Assembly (NCBI GenBank): GCA_023663505.1
Contig: JAMPHH010000029.1
Coordinates: forward strand, 1 to 34,304
DNA length: 34,304 nt
Source: Muribaculum sp.
GTDB taxonomy: Bacteria > Bacillota > Clostridia > Lachnospirales > Lachnospiraceae
Reading direction: 5' to 3'
Within the stretch, counting starts at the first letter, position 1; every line of letters begins with the position of its first letter. Under the pieces are notes generated by a model. It had not been told where the DNA came from. It saw only the letters and a program-made list of their open reading frames with translations, and did not search any database. Of the stretch, positions 25,708-34,295 are shown piece by piece. The position numbers were made by a program, and so were the translations under genes.

Positions 25708-26544
25708 TTAGAAATTTAATGCCGCCGTGAACATCTGGGTGACACAGGCATAGAGCACGATTCCGAGAACCGCCGCCAGAATCCCCAACTGATAGAAGGT
25801 AACGCTTCTGTCCAAAGCGCCCTTTCGCCTTCCCATGACAGACACCTCCATGTCCTTTACCTGCTCCGCAATATCGCCAAGCAGCTCCACCGCCTGCCCT
25901 GATTCCATGGCCTGCAGCAGCGTGATACACAATGCGTCAATGTATCGGTTGTCAAAGCAGCTCTGAAAATGATTCAGCGCGTCATACACATCCGCCTTGA
26001 CAGTGACAGCCCCCGCCAAGTCCAAAAGCGCCTGCCTCAGACGCATGTCCTGCACTCCCGCATAACACTCTGTCAACGCGTCCGTGACATACACACCTGC
26101 CCGAATCTGAATCTCCAGTCCATGATAGACAAGCTTCAATTCCGAAATCAGACTCTCATTGTCCCGATGATTCAGGTATTGCGCCAGTATGTCCGGTACA
26201 AAATAAAACACCGCTGCCAAAGGCACAGCGCTCCACCAGACAAGCTGCAGACCAATGACCAATCCGACCAATCCCAAAAGAAGCTTTAACACTATCCAGC
26301 CCTCCGGCCGCAGCCAGCTTCCAAAATGAAAGGCTGCGCCCTTTTTGCAAAGCCATTCTTCTGTCCTTTGATACCAGTCGGTGTCCTTGCTCTTGACCGC
26401 CAGATAGCCTCCCAACTCCTCGCAGGCACGCAGCACCCTCCTGCCTGAGCCGCTTCTGCCAAGCAATAGTATCCAGACAAACACCTCCACCGCCGCTATC
26501 GCCGGAAGGAGCTTTAACAGCCACAGAACCGTCTCCTCTCTCAC
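25708..26544 (-). CDS. tadC: Tad inner-membrane platform protein (TadC-like)
   Basis: This 278-residue T2SSF-type protein has an N-terminal helix, a cytoplasmic segment, paired transmembrane helices at about 85-130 (GWIVLKLLLGLVGLVIGLQLVWW), the four-helix T2SSF domain (LISELKLVYHGLEIQIRAG, MESGQAVELLGDIAEQVKDME) and a C-terminal transmembrane helix. The start is GTG at 26544, because AAAGGAGG lies 7 nt upstream and the only nearby ATG runs straight into a stop. It follows tadB by 4 bases. TadB and TadC together form the platform on which the CpaF ATPase acts. Confidence 0.85.
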   Translation of the reverse strand: MREETVLWLLKLLPAIAAVEVFVWILLLGRSGSGRRVLRACEELGGYLAVKSKDTDWYQRTEEWLCKKGAAFHFGSWLRPEGWIVLKLLLGLVGLVIGLQLVWWSAVPLAAVFYFVPDILAQYLNHRDNESLISELKLVYHGLEIQIRAGVYVTDALTECYAGVQDMRLRQALLDLAGAVTVKADVYDALNHFQSCFDNRYIDALCITLLQAMESGQAVELLGDIAEQVKDMEVSVMGRRKGALDRSVTFYQLGILAAVLGIVLYACVTQMFTAALNF

Positions 26545-26548
26545 ATTC

Positions 26549-27499
26549 TCACCTCCTTTCCAAGAATTTGCGCAGGAATAATATAAGTATCCATCCCACA
26601 ACCCCCAAGGCGATTCTGCCCGGCAGCGTATCCCACAGAATCGTCCAAATAGAAGCCTCTATCAGTCCATCCACAACCGCCAAGGTAAAAACAGACATTG
26701 TTAATAGCAGCACCATATTGACCAATGCCTCCCGCATCATGCTTCTGCGCTCCTCACCCAGCCTCAGATACTCCCGCATAATTCGGCGACTGCTGTTCAC
26801 CAAGAGGGAGAAATCCGCCAGATAACGCACACTGATCTCCATATTGCGCACAAGCTCCTTGAACTTGGGATGCTCAAGCTTCTCCGCCATTGAAAGAAGG
26901 GCAAGACTGGTGTCGCCCGTGGTCTGCGCCTCATAGCTGCACTCGTCCAACACGGAGCGAAGCGGCTCCTCCACATATTTGCTGATCTGCATGAAGATAC
27001 CGGTGAGTTCTCCTGCCGTGACGCTGTAATTACCCAGAAAATCCAGAAACTTGATCAGATTACTGTTTACACTGCGAAAATTTTTAAGCTTGCAAAGATA
27101 CAAAAGCAGGTATTCCACTCCCAGAAATGCGGCAGTCCCCAAAAGCGCCGTTTTCCATCCCATTCCCACCAGAAGTAAAATGAACACTCCCGCCATGGCC
27201 AAGATATTCAATGCAATCCACAGCTCCGCCGTCAGCAACGGAATCCGCCGCTTCCAGCCGCTGTAATTGAGCTCCTGCTCCATCCGATACCAAAGTGAAT
27301 GCTTCTTTTGGAGCACCATGAGCTGCCTGCGGTTTTCCAAAAGCCTCTTTCCGGCGGCTTCCTCCATCTCCTCCCTGCTCCTTTTCATGAGATTGCTCAT
27401 GATCTCCAACCAACGAACCCGAACACATAATAGCCCGCAGCCTGACAGCAATAGACAAAACACCAAAACATAACATATCTCTCTATAATATTCTCTCAT
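26549..27499 (-). CDS. tadB: Tad inner-membrane platform protein (TadB-like)
   Basis: This 316-residue protein has an N-terminal transmembrane helix, a basic cytoplasmic linker (LENRRQLMVLQKKHSLWYRME), a transmembrane pair at about 90-135, a T2SSF domain (FLDFLGNYSVTAGELTGIF, LEHPKFKELVRNMEISVRYLADFS) and two C-terminal transmembrane helices. ATG 27499 has AAGGAG 8 nt upstream and lies inside the end of cpaF (17-base overlap), implying coupling. It is paired with the TadC-like gene downstream. Confidence 0.85.
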   Translation of the reverse strand: MREYYREICYVLVFCLLLSGCGLLCVRVRWLEIMSNLMKRSREEMEEAAGKRLLENRRQLMVLQKKHSLWYRMEQELNYSGWKRRIPLLTAELWIALNILAMAGVFILLLVGMGWKTALLGTAAFLGVEYLLLYLCKLKNFRSVNSNLIKFLDFLGNYSVTAGELTGIFMQISKYVEEPLRSVLDECSYEAQTTGDTSLALLSMAEKLEHPKFKELVRNMEISVRYLADFSLLVNSSRRIMREYLRLGEERRSMMREALVNMVLLLTMSVFTLAVVDGLIEASIWTILWDTLPGRIALGVVGWILILFLRKFLERR

Positions 27500-28628
27500 A
27501 CACAAGACTCCTTCTCTTTTCATTCCATCCCTGACAAATATAAATCTGCCGTACCTTATAGCGTTCCATAAACACATATGTCTGGAAACAATCCATCATC
27601 CGCATCAGCTCGTCCCGCGAATAGCGGCTGTCATACATAGCGTAATCCACCAGCTTGTCCGCCGCCTTGTCCGCCGAGGAAGCGTGAATCGTAGCCGCGC
27701 ACAGCTGCCCTGTACATGCCGCATTCAAAAGATATAACGCCTCCTCCCCCTTGATCTCGCCAATGATAAAATAATCCACATCCATGGTCAGTCCCGCGAT
27801 GCTTATATGCTTTAGATCATAGCTCACCTTGCTCTCTGTCGTGCCAGGCAGACTGTGCAAAAACATCATATCCGGGTGATAGAGCGTGGTCAGCTCATCC
27901 GCCTGCTGAGTCACCAACACTGCCATATTGTCGGGTAAGGTTTCCTTCAGCGCGTTGAGCAATGTTGTCTTCCCCGAAGAATTGCCGCCACAGATAATGG
28001 TGGAGCCCTGACGAAAACGCTGCACCAACAGCCTTGCCGTATCCTCACTCAGCATCTGCCGCTCAATCAATTCCCTAATCTGAGGAAAGAAACGCGGCAC
28101 CTTACGAATACACAGATAGGGCTCGCTATATGTGTTGATAAGGGGCATCGAGAGGGTAAACCGAAGTATGAAGTCCGGATGACTATCCGTGTCGGTGAAA
28201 CGCTGAATCGCGTTGAGATTGGAGATATTAACCTGATTCTTGGTGGCGACATAATCGATAAACTGGCGGTATTCCTTTTCATTGGAAAAGCTGATTCCCG
28301 CGTCCATCCGCTTGCCTTCCCGCTTGACTCGGATATTGTCATAGCTTATGACCCGGATATCCGATATGCTTTTATCGTCGATTAAGACCGAGAGCTTGGA
28401 ATAGCCGAAAATATATTGCTCAAAGGCTTCCAAAATCTGCTTTGCCAGCTCCTCGTCCGTTTGTCCCCGGTGTCGCAGGTGCTCCGCCGCCTCCCGTAGA
28501 AACGCCTCCTTACCGAGATTCCCCCGCCGCATCTGTATCAGTGACGTCTGCTTCTGGGTCAGATAGTCATCTACCAGCTGCCTAAGCCCCTCCTCAACCA
28601 AATCATTTTGTTCTCTGTAATCCTTCAT
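27483..28628 (-). CDS. cpaF: Tad pilus assembly ATPase (CpaF/TadA)
   Basis: This 381-residue secretion ATPase of the VirB11/GspE superfamily powers pilin extrusion. It has an N-terminal helical domain, a PAS-like N1 region (SDIRVISYDNIRVKREGKRM), Walker A GGNSSGKT (214-221), FIIGEIKGEEA as the Walker B region and CAATIHASSADKAADKL (His box). Walker A is usually GGTGSGKT in this family; the change retains the essential GKT. ATG 28628 has AGGAGG four bases upstream. It is the first gene of the Tad operon. No TadZ/CpaE-like gene is present in the window. Confidence 0.92.
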   Translation of the reverse strand: MKDYREQNDLVEEGLRQLVDDYLTQKQTSLIQMRRGNLGKEAFLREAAEHLRHRGQTDEELAKQILEAFEQYIFGYSKLSVLIDDKSISDIRVISYDNIRVKREGKRMDAGISFSNEKEYRQFIDYVATKNQVNISNLNAIQRFTDTDSHPDFILRFTLSMPLINTYSEPYLCIRKVPRFFPQIRELIERQMLSEDTARLLVQRFRQGSTIICGGNSSGKTTLLNALKETLPDNMAVLVTQQADELTTLYHPDMMFLHSLPGTTESKVSYDLKHISIAGLTMDVDYFIIGEIKGEEALYLLNAACTGQLCAATIHASSADKAADKLVDYAMYDSRYSRDELMRMMDCFQTYVFMERYKVRQIYICQGWNEKRRSLVYERIL

Positions 28629-28786
28629 AAAACCTCCTGACCGGGTCTGTTCACGCACCAAACGCCATGAAAAATGATAAAAAGACCTCTGCCGATACAT
28701 AGACGCTGTTCAGCCGCGCCTTATATCGCCATGCCCTGTGTGCAGACAGACCGCATAATATTTGTTATTGTAGAAATTGGTATATC

Positions 28787-28802
28787 CGACCGATTATGGT
28801 CG
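28787..28802 (-). promoter_or_regulatory. Small hairpin in the Tad leader
   Basis: A 5-bp perfect stem with a 6-base loop (CGACC and GGTCG arms) lies in the leader between the Tad promoter and cpaF. No known riboswitch class is recognised in the leader, and the c-di-GMP (GEMM) core is absent. Confidence 0.3.
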
Positions 28803-28830
28803 CTTGAAAAACAATAGATTAAATCGTCCG

Positions 28831-28854
28831 ATGTCTTCCCATCGGGTAAGACAT
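28831..28854 (-). promoter_or_regulatory. Imperfect 24-base palindrome next to the Tad promoter
   Basis: Arms ATGTCTT and AAGACAT enclose CCC/GGG around GAT, with one unpaired A. It directly abuts the -10 element on its downstream side, so it covers the expected transcription start. That position suits a repressor operator or a 5' hairpin that stabilises the mRNA. Confidence 0.45.
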
Positions 28855-28883
28855 AATTTACACCATTTTTTGTCATATGTCAA
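28855..28883 (-). promoter_or_regulatory. cpaF: Promoter of the Tad operon
   Basis: TTGACA (28878-28883) and TAAATT (28855-28860) are 17 bases apart on the minus strand, in an AT-rich stretch. They give a leader of about 220 bases before cpaF. This is the only good promoter found in the 335-base gap between guaD and cpaF. Confidence 0.6.
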
Positions 28884-28963
28884 TACTAAAATTATAAATT
28901 TTTTTACATAAAATTTTTTAATTTGTTAATCTTTTGTAACATAGGTATATGCGCTCAGCGGCG

Positions 28964-30241
28964 TCATGCCTTCTCCATCACCAGCCTGCCGTTAATATAT
29001 TTTGCGCTCACCACGTCCGAGTCCGCCAGATAACACAGCCGCTCCAAACGTTTTACAAGATCCGGCTCTGCCGCATCCTGCTCACGGGAATCGTCGAGCA
29101 CGAGAATATCCGCGGCATAGCCCGGCAGGAAGCTCCCCACCCTGCCAAAGAATCTCCCGCCGCCCATTGTGGCAAGATAGAAGGCTTCCGTAAAGGATAA
29201 AGGGGCATCATTCCCGTCCCGCAATCTCCAATAAAGCTTGGAAACCGATATGGTGTCCTGAATCGCCCGAAGCATGGAAATGGAAAAGCCTCCCGCAATA
29301 TCCGTGCCAAGTCCCATGTGAATCCCCTGCTCCAGATATTTTCTTGCGGGCGCAATGCCCGACGCCAAGCTAAAATTAGAATTGGCACAATGGGCGACAA
29401 ACACCCCGTTTTGCTTCATCAATTCAAGCTCCGCCGCCTCCGTATAAACACAGTGCGCCATCACCGCGGGACCGTTAGAGCCAAACAGCCCGAACATATC
29501 ATAGGCGTCAGCATAGCATTTTGCCTTCGGACACAGCTTATGCACCAGCTCGACCTCATCAGGATTCTCCGCCAAATGGGACTGAACGGGCAAGTGATAT
29601 TCCTTGGCAAGCTGACCCAGACCCTCCAACAGACGCTCCGAACAGGAGGGAACAAAGCGGGGCGTGATGATCGGCTTTATCTCACAATTCCAAGAAAGCA
29701 CCGTCTCGATGAAATCTTGCGTATCCGCCAAGGAGCGCGCCGTGTCCTCGCAAAGCCCCTCGGGTGACTGCCTGTCCATATTGACCTTGCCGATATATGC
29801 TGCAAATCCCGCTTGCCTCATCAGCTCCGCAAGCTTCAGGGCACTGTCCTTATGAATCGTTGCAAAGACACAGGCTCTCGTGGTGGGAGACTGCAAAAGT
29901 GCGTCCACAAAGCGTTGATACGCCCTCTCCGCATAACTCATGTCGGCATATTTCATTTCCTCGGGAAAAGCATACTCCGCCAACCAGTCCAACAGCTCCC
30001 TGTCCATTCCCAAGCCACAGAAGGCAAACTGCGGGGCATGCAGATGCAGATCAACCATACCGGGAATGATCAGCCGATTGCCATAGTCGCGGACTGTATC
30101 CTCCGAATCGCCCGACGCGCGCAGCTCGTCCCATGTGCATACCTTCTCAATCACCCCGCCCCGCACTACCAGACAGCCGTTGCGTATCGCGCGCAGAGTT
30201 TTATGGTCTTGTGAGTATAATATATTTCCCTTTAAAATCAT
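28964..30241 (-). CDS. guaD: Guanine deaminase
   Basis: This 425-residue amidohydrolase converts guanine to xanthine and ammonia. The metal and active-site residues of the family are visible: H66 and H68 in PGMVDLHLHAPQ, RFVPSCS at 195-201, H222 in QSHLAEN, H263 in MAHCVY and D314 in GTDIAGG. PQFAFCGLGMD after the first motif is typical of bacterial GuaD. It starts 6 bases after the MBL-fold gene, with AAAGGA about 10 nt upstream, so the two are probably co-transcribed. Purine salvage or use of guanine as a nitrogen source is the likely role. Confidence 0.93.
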   Translation of the reverse strand: MILKGNILYSQDHKTLRAIRNGCLVVRGGVIEKVCTWDELRASGDSEDTVRDYGNRLIIPGMVDLHLHAPQFAFCGLGMDRELLDWLAEYAFPEEMKYADMSYAERAYQRFVDALLQSPTTRACVFATIHKDSALKLAELMRQAGFAAYIGKVNMDRQSPEGLCEDTARSLADTQDFIETVLSWNCEIKPIITPRFVPSCSERLLEGLGQLAKEYHLPVQSHLAENPDEVELVHKLCPKAKCYADAYDMFGLFGSNGPAVMAHCVYTEAAELELMKQNGVFVAHCANSNFSLASGIAPARKYLEQGIHMGLGTDIAGGFSISMLRAIQDTISVSKLYWRLRDGNDAPLSFTEAFYLATMGGGRFFGRVGSFLPGYAADILVLDDSREQDAAEPDLVKRLERLCYLADSDVVSAKYINGRLVMEKA

Positions 30242-30247
30242 TCAGTC

Positions 30248-31123
30248 TTATCCTTTCCAAAGCAATCGATTGTCCTCAAAAAACGCCTCCAGTCTTCCGG
30301 AATCCTTAAGCCATGAAAGATACGAGCGCACCGTGCTCCCCACCAGTACATACTGCTCAAAATTCATGTTGAGGGAATACTCCCGAAAAAGTCTCTGCAG
30401 CACCGTTTCAAAGCTTGCAGGCTCCTTGCAGATACCTACAATCTTCTCCCCAATCTGATATACCTTGTCTATATTCGCCTGCGCAAGAGGGACGATATCC
30501 TCCGTCGCCTCCGCATGGGAGGGCACGAACACCGCCGCCTCCATCTCCTTCACCTTCTCCAAGGTGTCAAGATAAGCCGCCACATCATAGATAAAACCTA
30601 TCTGGTACTTCTCCAAGGTCTCCCTGCTCGACAGGCAATCCGCCAAATACACCACGTCATCAGCCGTCCGAAACCCAATCATATCAAAAAAATGTCCCGG
30701 CAGGGGAATCGACTCCATTCCTTCCGGCAAAGCCTCGGGCGAGAGCGCCTCCGCGCTGCTCTCCTGAGCCAGCAGGAATTTGTGCCGCAGCTCCTTCATG
30801 GGAAAACCGCCGTACAGAAAAGCAGGCTCCAAAATGGTGTGATTCGTAAAATCACATTCAATCCCCGGTGCATAAATCTTACAGCCCGTCTGCCCCTGCA
30901 AATACTTGTTGCCGCCGATATGATCGGCATTGGAATGGGTATTGTAGATAGCTGCCAATTTCCATTGATTCTGATCCAAAATCTGCCGCACCTTACGCCC
31001 TGCGTCCTTATCGCTCCCGCTGTCGATCAGACAGACCTCGCTGTCTCCTGTTTTGACCAATCCTATCTTGGCAGGGCTTTGAATGTAAAAGCTTCCGCCC
31101 CGCACCTGCACTAATTCATACAT
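30248..31123 (-). CDS. MBL-fold metallo-hydrolase with variant HxNxDH motif
   Basis: This 291-residue metallo-beta-lactamase fold protein has LIDSGSDKDAGRKVRQIL before the metal motif THSNADHIGGNKYL (H63, N65, D67, H68). The second His of HxHxDH is Asn. Later candidate ligands are in LPGHFFDMIGF, VVYLADCL and FVPSHAEATEDI. The substrate is unknown, and metal stoichiometry may differ from binuclear members. ATG 31123 begins the conserved domain; upstream in-frame sequence to 31228 is not convincing. The SD is weak (AAAGG, 11 nt away). Confidence 0.88.
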   Translation of the reverse strand: MYELVQVRGGSFYIQSPAKIGLVKTGDSEVCLIDSGSDKDAGRKVRQILDQNQWKLAAIYNTHSNADHIGGNKYLQGQTGCKIYAPGIECDFTNHTILEPAFLYGGFPMKELRHKFLLAQESSAEALSPEALPEGMESIPLPGHFFDMIGFRTADDVVYLADCLSSRETLEKYQIGFIYDVAAYLDTLEKVKEMEAAVFVPSHAEATEDIVPLAQANIDKVYQIGEKIVGICKEPASFETVLQRLFREYSLNMNFEQYVLVGSTVRSYLSWLKDSGRLEAFFEDNRLLWKG

Positions 31124-31183
31124 AAGTAACCACGCCTTTCTGTAACCCGCGAATCTGAGACGCAGGCACGAATTTAAATGAGC

Positions 31184-31203
31184 GACGCTCCAAGGTGAGC
31201 GTC
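31184..31203 (-). terminator. Hairpin after the PIN-like gene
   Basis: A 7-bp perfect stem (31184-31190 with 31197-31203) and 6-base loop begin 9 bases after the PIN-like stop. An AT-rich but not T-only stretch follows, so termination would be partial at best. Confidence 0.35.
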
Positions 31204-31212
31204 TGAAAAATG

Positions 31213-31866
31213 TCACAATTCCTCGCACGCCTTCATTTTGTTATAAATCGCCAATCCGTCCTCCCTGCCAAAAATATGCAGACAATTCAAATATATGATT
31301 CTGGGCGTTCTCTCTTTGCTCTCCATCAGCTTTTGAATCTGTTCTGTCAGCTCCTCATACTCTGTTCCGTCAAACAGCTTCTTTATCACTGTTTTCAGAC
31401 GAAGCTGCTCTGTATAATCAACATAAAATCCCCCAATTGTCAGATTTTCGCGCAGCCTTTTCAACTCCTTTACCCGCTCGCTGTTTTCATTGCTGCTCAC
31501 AATACCGTCCTCCACACTGGCTGCCAACAATACTCTCCGCTTACGCTCCGCCCTTTTGCCCCAGTAATCCTGCACTGCCTGATATCCGCTATCACAGCTG
31601 ACGATCACCGACGTCCCCTCGAAGCCGCTTCCAAACAATTCACCAAGCTTGGAAGCGATATAAAAATCCAGTGCATTCTTCCCTTTATTACACAGCTTGC
31701 ATACCTCAAAAACGCATCCTGATTTTGTGATATTCTCAAGAAAACGACGCTCCATATTCTTCTTTGCATCGCTGTAAAAGACAATCACATGATCCGATGC
31801 ATTCAAATAATGACAGCCCTTCATTCCAATGTTTCCAACATTTTCGTAATCAACCAGAAACAGCAT
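31213..31866 (-). CDS. PIN/NYN-like domain protein
   Basis: This 217-residue protein starts with MLFLVDYENVG, then NALDFYIASKLGEL and VSCDSGYQAVQDYW. D6, D67 and D92 (with E8) match the acidic metal-binding set of PIN/NYN-type ribonucleases. The C-terminal 80 residues are helical and charged, without a recognised domain. It is probably a cytoplasmic RNase or a nucleic-acid-processing factor. No antitoxin-like gene is paired with it. ATG 31866 has GAGAGG 7 nt upstream. Confidence 0.78.
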   Translation of the reverse strand: MLFLVDYENVGNIGMKGCHYLNASDHVIVFYSDAKKNMERRFLENITKSGCVFEVCKLCNKGKNALDFYIASKLGELFGSGFEGTSVIVSCDSGYQAVQDYWGKRAERKRRVLLAASVEDGIVSSNENSERVKELKRLRENLTIGGFYVDYTEQLRLKTVIKKLFDGTEYEELTEQIQKLMESKERTPRIIYLNCLHIFGREDGLAIYNKMKACEEL

Positions 31867-31962
31867 ATTTTGTCCTCTCTTGTAATAATGGCAGATTCAA
31901 AATCTTTCGGAAGCTCCGCCGTTTTTTATCCTTGCTCTATTTTCAGACCTTATTAAATTTCT

Positions 31963-32286
31963 TTATGTATGCTTCAAATTAGATCTGCACACACTTGCCA
32001 TTATCACCATGCTCGTCATCATACCAAAGCACATTAAATACTCTTCCTGTCATATATCCATACAACCTATGATTACCGGTTATTCTTAATGATATCAGCG
32101 ACTCCGCTTCTATAAACCTTGAAGCTAACCTATCCTGTGCCTCCTTGTTCAATTCATTCAAATCCAACGAATGGTTCTGTTTCTTATCTCTGAATAATAT
32201 CGCTCAGGATCTCCACCCTGAGCGATAAGCTTTCCTTTGGGAACTTCTTTTTGTTTTACCTCTTTTTTTTGTTTAGAGACCGCCAT
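31963..32286 (-). pseudogene. Degraded partner gene downstream of the Panacea gene
   Basis: Three frames reconstruct one former gene. From ATG 32286, overlapping the Panacea stop, the sequence encodes VPKGKLIAQGGDPERYYSE, which looks like a genuine conserved N-terminus. At about 32190 the similarity jumps to another frame reading KKQNHSLDLNELNKEAQ and LRITGNHRLYGYMTGRVFNV, meaning an internal segment has been lost. Near 32000 a two-base loss in a TG run shifts the frame again, and CRSNLKHT is recovered before TAA at 31963-31965. From memory, intact members of this uncharacterised family run straight from the PERYYSEHPSW-like start to a CVCRS-KHT end. Function is unknown. Confidence 0.75.
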
Positions 32287-32704
32287 AGTATAACGCCATG
32301 CTTTCTTTGGTAATCACATTATTACATCCTGCACCAGATGGAACTCCTTCTCTCGCCTTAATCCAAGGATCCTCCATATGTGTTAACTGGCTGAGCCACT
32401 GGGCATCGTGACTGCCATAGTGCGCTAATACTTTATCAATGGTATCTTTTTGATTATCAGATAAATCTCCATCTCCACCAGTTTCATCGCTGGCACTTGC
32501 TGAATACTTACCCTGTGTCTTAAAGAAAAGCTCAGGGCATACCGGACCATTAGCCCATGCCTCGAAGTCTTCCCCAAATAGAGGAGAATCGTCCCAAACA
32601 AGAGACCATGCCTGAGAATAATAGCACAACTTCTGGAGTTTCATAGTAGACATAGAGCCAGACTGTTCCAAAATATATTTTGCCGTATCAAAAACATTCG
32701 CCAT
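32273..32704 (-). CDS. Panacea-domain (SocA-like, DUF4065) protein
   Basis: This 143-residue protein has the Panacea layout: AKYILEQ, MSTMKLQKLCYYSQAWSLVW, PLFGEDFEAWANGPVCPELF, and a C-terminal YGSHDAQWLSQLTHMEDPWIKAR. Panacea domains serve as antitoxins for many unrelated toxins and as the SocA proteolytic adaptor. ATG 32704 has GGGAGG 9 nt upstream; the earlier in-frame ATG abuts the SD. Its overlapping downstream partner is degraded, so it may be an orphan antitoxin. AT-rich sequence immediately upstream is consistent with a promoter but gives no clean -35. Confidence 0.88.
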   Translation of the reverse strand: MANVFDTAKYILEQSGSMSTMKLQKLCYYSQAWSLVWDDSPLFGEDFEAWANGPVCPELFFKTQGKYSASASDETGGDGDLSDNQKDTIDKVLAHYGSHDAQWLSQLTHMEDPWIKAREGVPSGAGCNNVITKESMALYYGGL

Positions 32705-32903
32705 TTTCTTCATCCTCCCTTCTACTTAATTTATAATATACCACTAATTTGAAATCCTGAACAGTATAAAAATCGTAAAATTTTATTAATCATGCTTCTC
32801 CTAATCCAAAACCAAACAACTTCTCCTGCTCCTGCTTGTTGTCAATATGTCAAACAAAATTTTCTGGTCTTCATGAGAATCCCTCACGAATCCCCAATGC
32901 AGC

Positions 32904-34295
32904 TTATATTTTTCTCATATATAGAATATCCCCAAGCAGCTTTTCCAGCAGATTCTCCTGATAAGCCGCTCTCCGCTTCTCCTTCACAGCTTCTGCCGTC
33001 TGCTTCAGTAACGGATTCCTGATATTTTCCAGCTTTGCCAAGCCGGTATTGTCAATGCACTCTTTTGAAATGCCTGTCTCATAGTCTGACGGTGACATAC
33101 GCCATATATGAATTCGTTCCCCAAATTTCTGCCAAAGCCGATCCGCAATTCCAATTCCATCCGGATCGATATCACCACTGTAATAGATATCCGCGCCACT
33201 GTTAAGAATAAGCGGAATCAACTCCAATGCCACCGACCGAAGCTGTCCCGACGTACAAAGAAGGGTCAGCTTTTCATTCACACCTGCCCTCATGCCGCGG
33301 CCAGCGGAAGCGGCTGATGAACCGATGTTCGATGCGGCTGTCTCCGGACGCGTCCCCTTCACTGCATGTTCCAGCAAATAGCAGAAAACCATCTCATTTT
33401 CGACCACATACACCCTGCCACCCTCCGCCAAAGCCCCGGTTATTCCCCTCATGTTCTCCATCGTAATGACATAAGGCTCATTTAAACTGCAAAATGCGTC
33501 ATATGCCGGATGCCAACAGTCCTTCGTCCGCAGACGCAGCCCGTATGCGTGTACCATAGAAGAAACATTATCCGGCACAATTCCAACGGCAAACAGCAAT
33601 TCTCGCCACTGATGTGCGTTTTTCGGCAGCTCCGCCTTCCTCCGGTAACAGATTGCATTCATCAAAAGCTGTCCCGGGGTTGTGCCACGGTCAAAATAAT
33701 GAGGATTACCGGATATTTTCGCCGCAAATACAGCCAACGGCCACTCGATACCACTCTCACCCATACGTTCCAGCTGAATGAGTGCAGTCCCCACGTTTTT
33801 TGCCAACACCTCCGCCTGCTGAGGCTCCTTTTTCAATTCCTTCATCAACTGCTGATATCCATATTTTTTATCGAATGTCAGATCCTGCACCCACCAAAAC
33901 GCTGCCGATTCATCGCCTGCACTGTTCAGGAAATGTTCCTTAATACCATTTAAAAACGCGGTCTTTCGTTTTTCCCACTCCTGCTTTTCTCCCTGATTCG
34001 TGGAGAGTGTCTCTCCAAAATATGCCTCCAACACCTCTTTCATATTCACCGGAGCAAAACGGGTCCTCTGCAGCCCCTGTTCAAACTCGGCAAACTCAAA
34101 GCAGATATCCTTGTCGTAAAAATATTTCCCTAGAATCCCGCCAATTTCACGACGTTCTTCCTCATCTGTGTCTTTTAGCGCAATGCGTCCTGCCACCCTT
34201 CCATAAGATTTCCATTTCTTCCGAAATTCCGCCATACATCTGCGATACACCTTTTTACTTTTAAGATACTTTGCACATTCTGTATTATTGCTCAT
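32904..34295 (-). CDS. jetD: Wadjet type II nuclease subunit JetD (TIGR02679/DUF2399 family)
   Basis: This 463-residue protein has a TIGR02679-type N-terminal region (about 1-260; FFAVGIVPDNVSS-like stretch at 233-246) and a C-terminal Toprim-like DUF2399 region. The Toprim acidic set is E299 in VYVVENEMVF and D375/D377 in YYSGDIDPDGIGIADRL. In Wadjet systems JetD is the topoisomerase VI-like nuclease that cuts plasmid DNA extruded by the JetABC SMC complex. JetD is usually last in the operon, so jetA, jetB and jetC should lie just beyond the right edge on this strand. ATG 34295 is 9 bases from the edge, so upstream sequence cannot be judged. The protein appears full length. Confidence 0.85.
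   Translation of the reverse strand: MSNNTECAKYLKSKKVYRRCMAEFRKKWKSYGRVAGRIALKDTDEEERREIGGILGKYFYDKDICFEFAEFEQGLQRTRFAPVNMKEVLEAYFGETLSTNQGEKQEWEKRKTAFLNGIKEHFLNSAGDESAAFWWVQDLTFDKKYGYQQLMKELKKEPQQAEVLAKNVGTALIQLERMGESGIEWPLAVFAAKISGNPHYFDRGTTPGQLLMNAICYRRKAELPKNAHQWRELLFAVGIVPDNVSSMVHAYGLRLRTKDCWHPAYDAFCSLNEPYVITMENMRGITGALAEGGRVYVVENEMVFCYLLEHAVKGTRPETAASNIGSSAASAGRGMRAGVNEKLTLLCTSGQLRSVALELIPLILNSGADIYYSGDIDPDGIGIADRLWQKFGERIHIWRMSPSDYETGISKECIDNTGLAKLENIRNPLLKQTAEAVKEKRRAAYQENLLEKLLGDILYMRKI

Noticed and set aside
28629..28963. Possible c-di-GMP or other riboswitch in the Tad leader
   Set aside because: The leader shows only a small hairpin and the promoter dyad; no conserved riboswitch core was recognised.
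32199..32226. Perfect 10-bp stem with an 8-base loop after the Panacea gene, looking like a terminator
   Set aside because: It lies inside the N-terminal coding part of the degraded partner gene (LIAQGGDPERY), has no T-tract on the minus strand, and is best explained as coding sequence.
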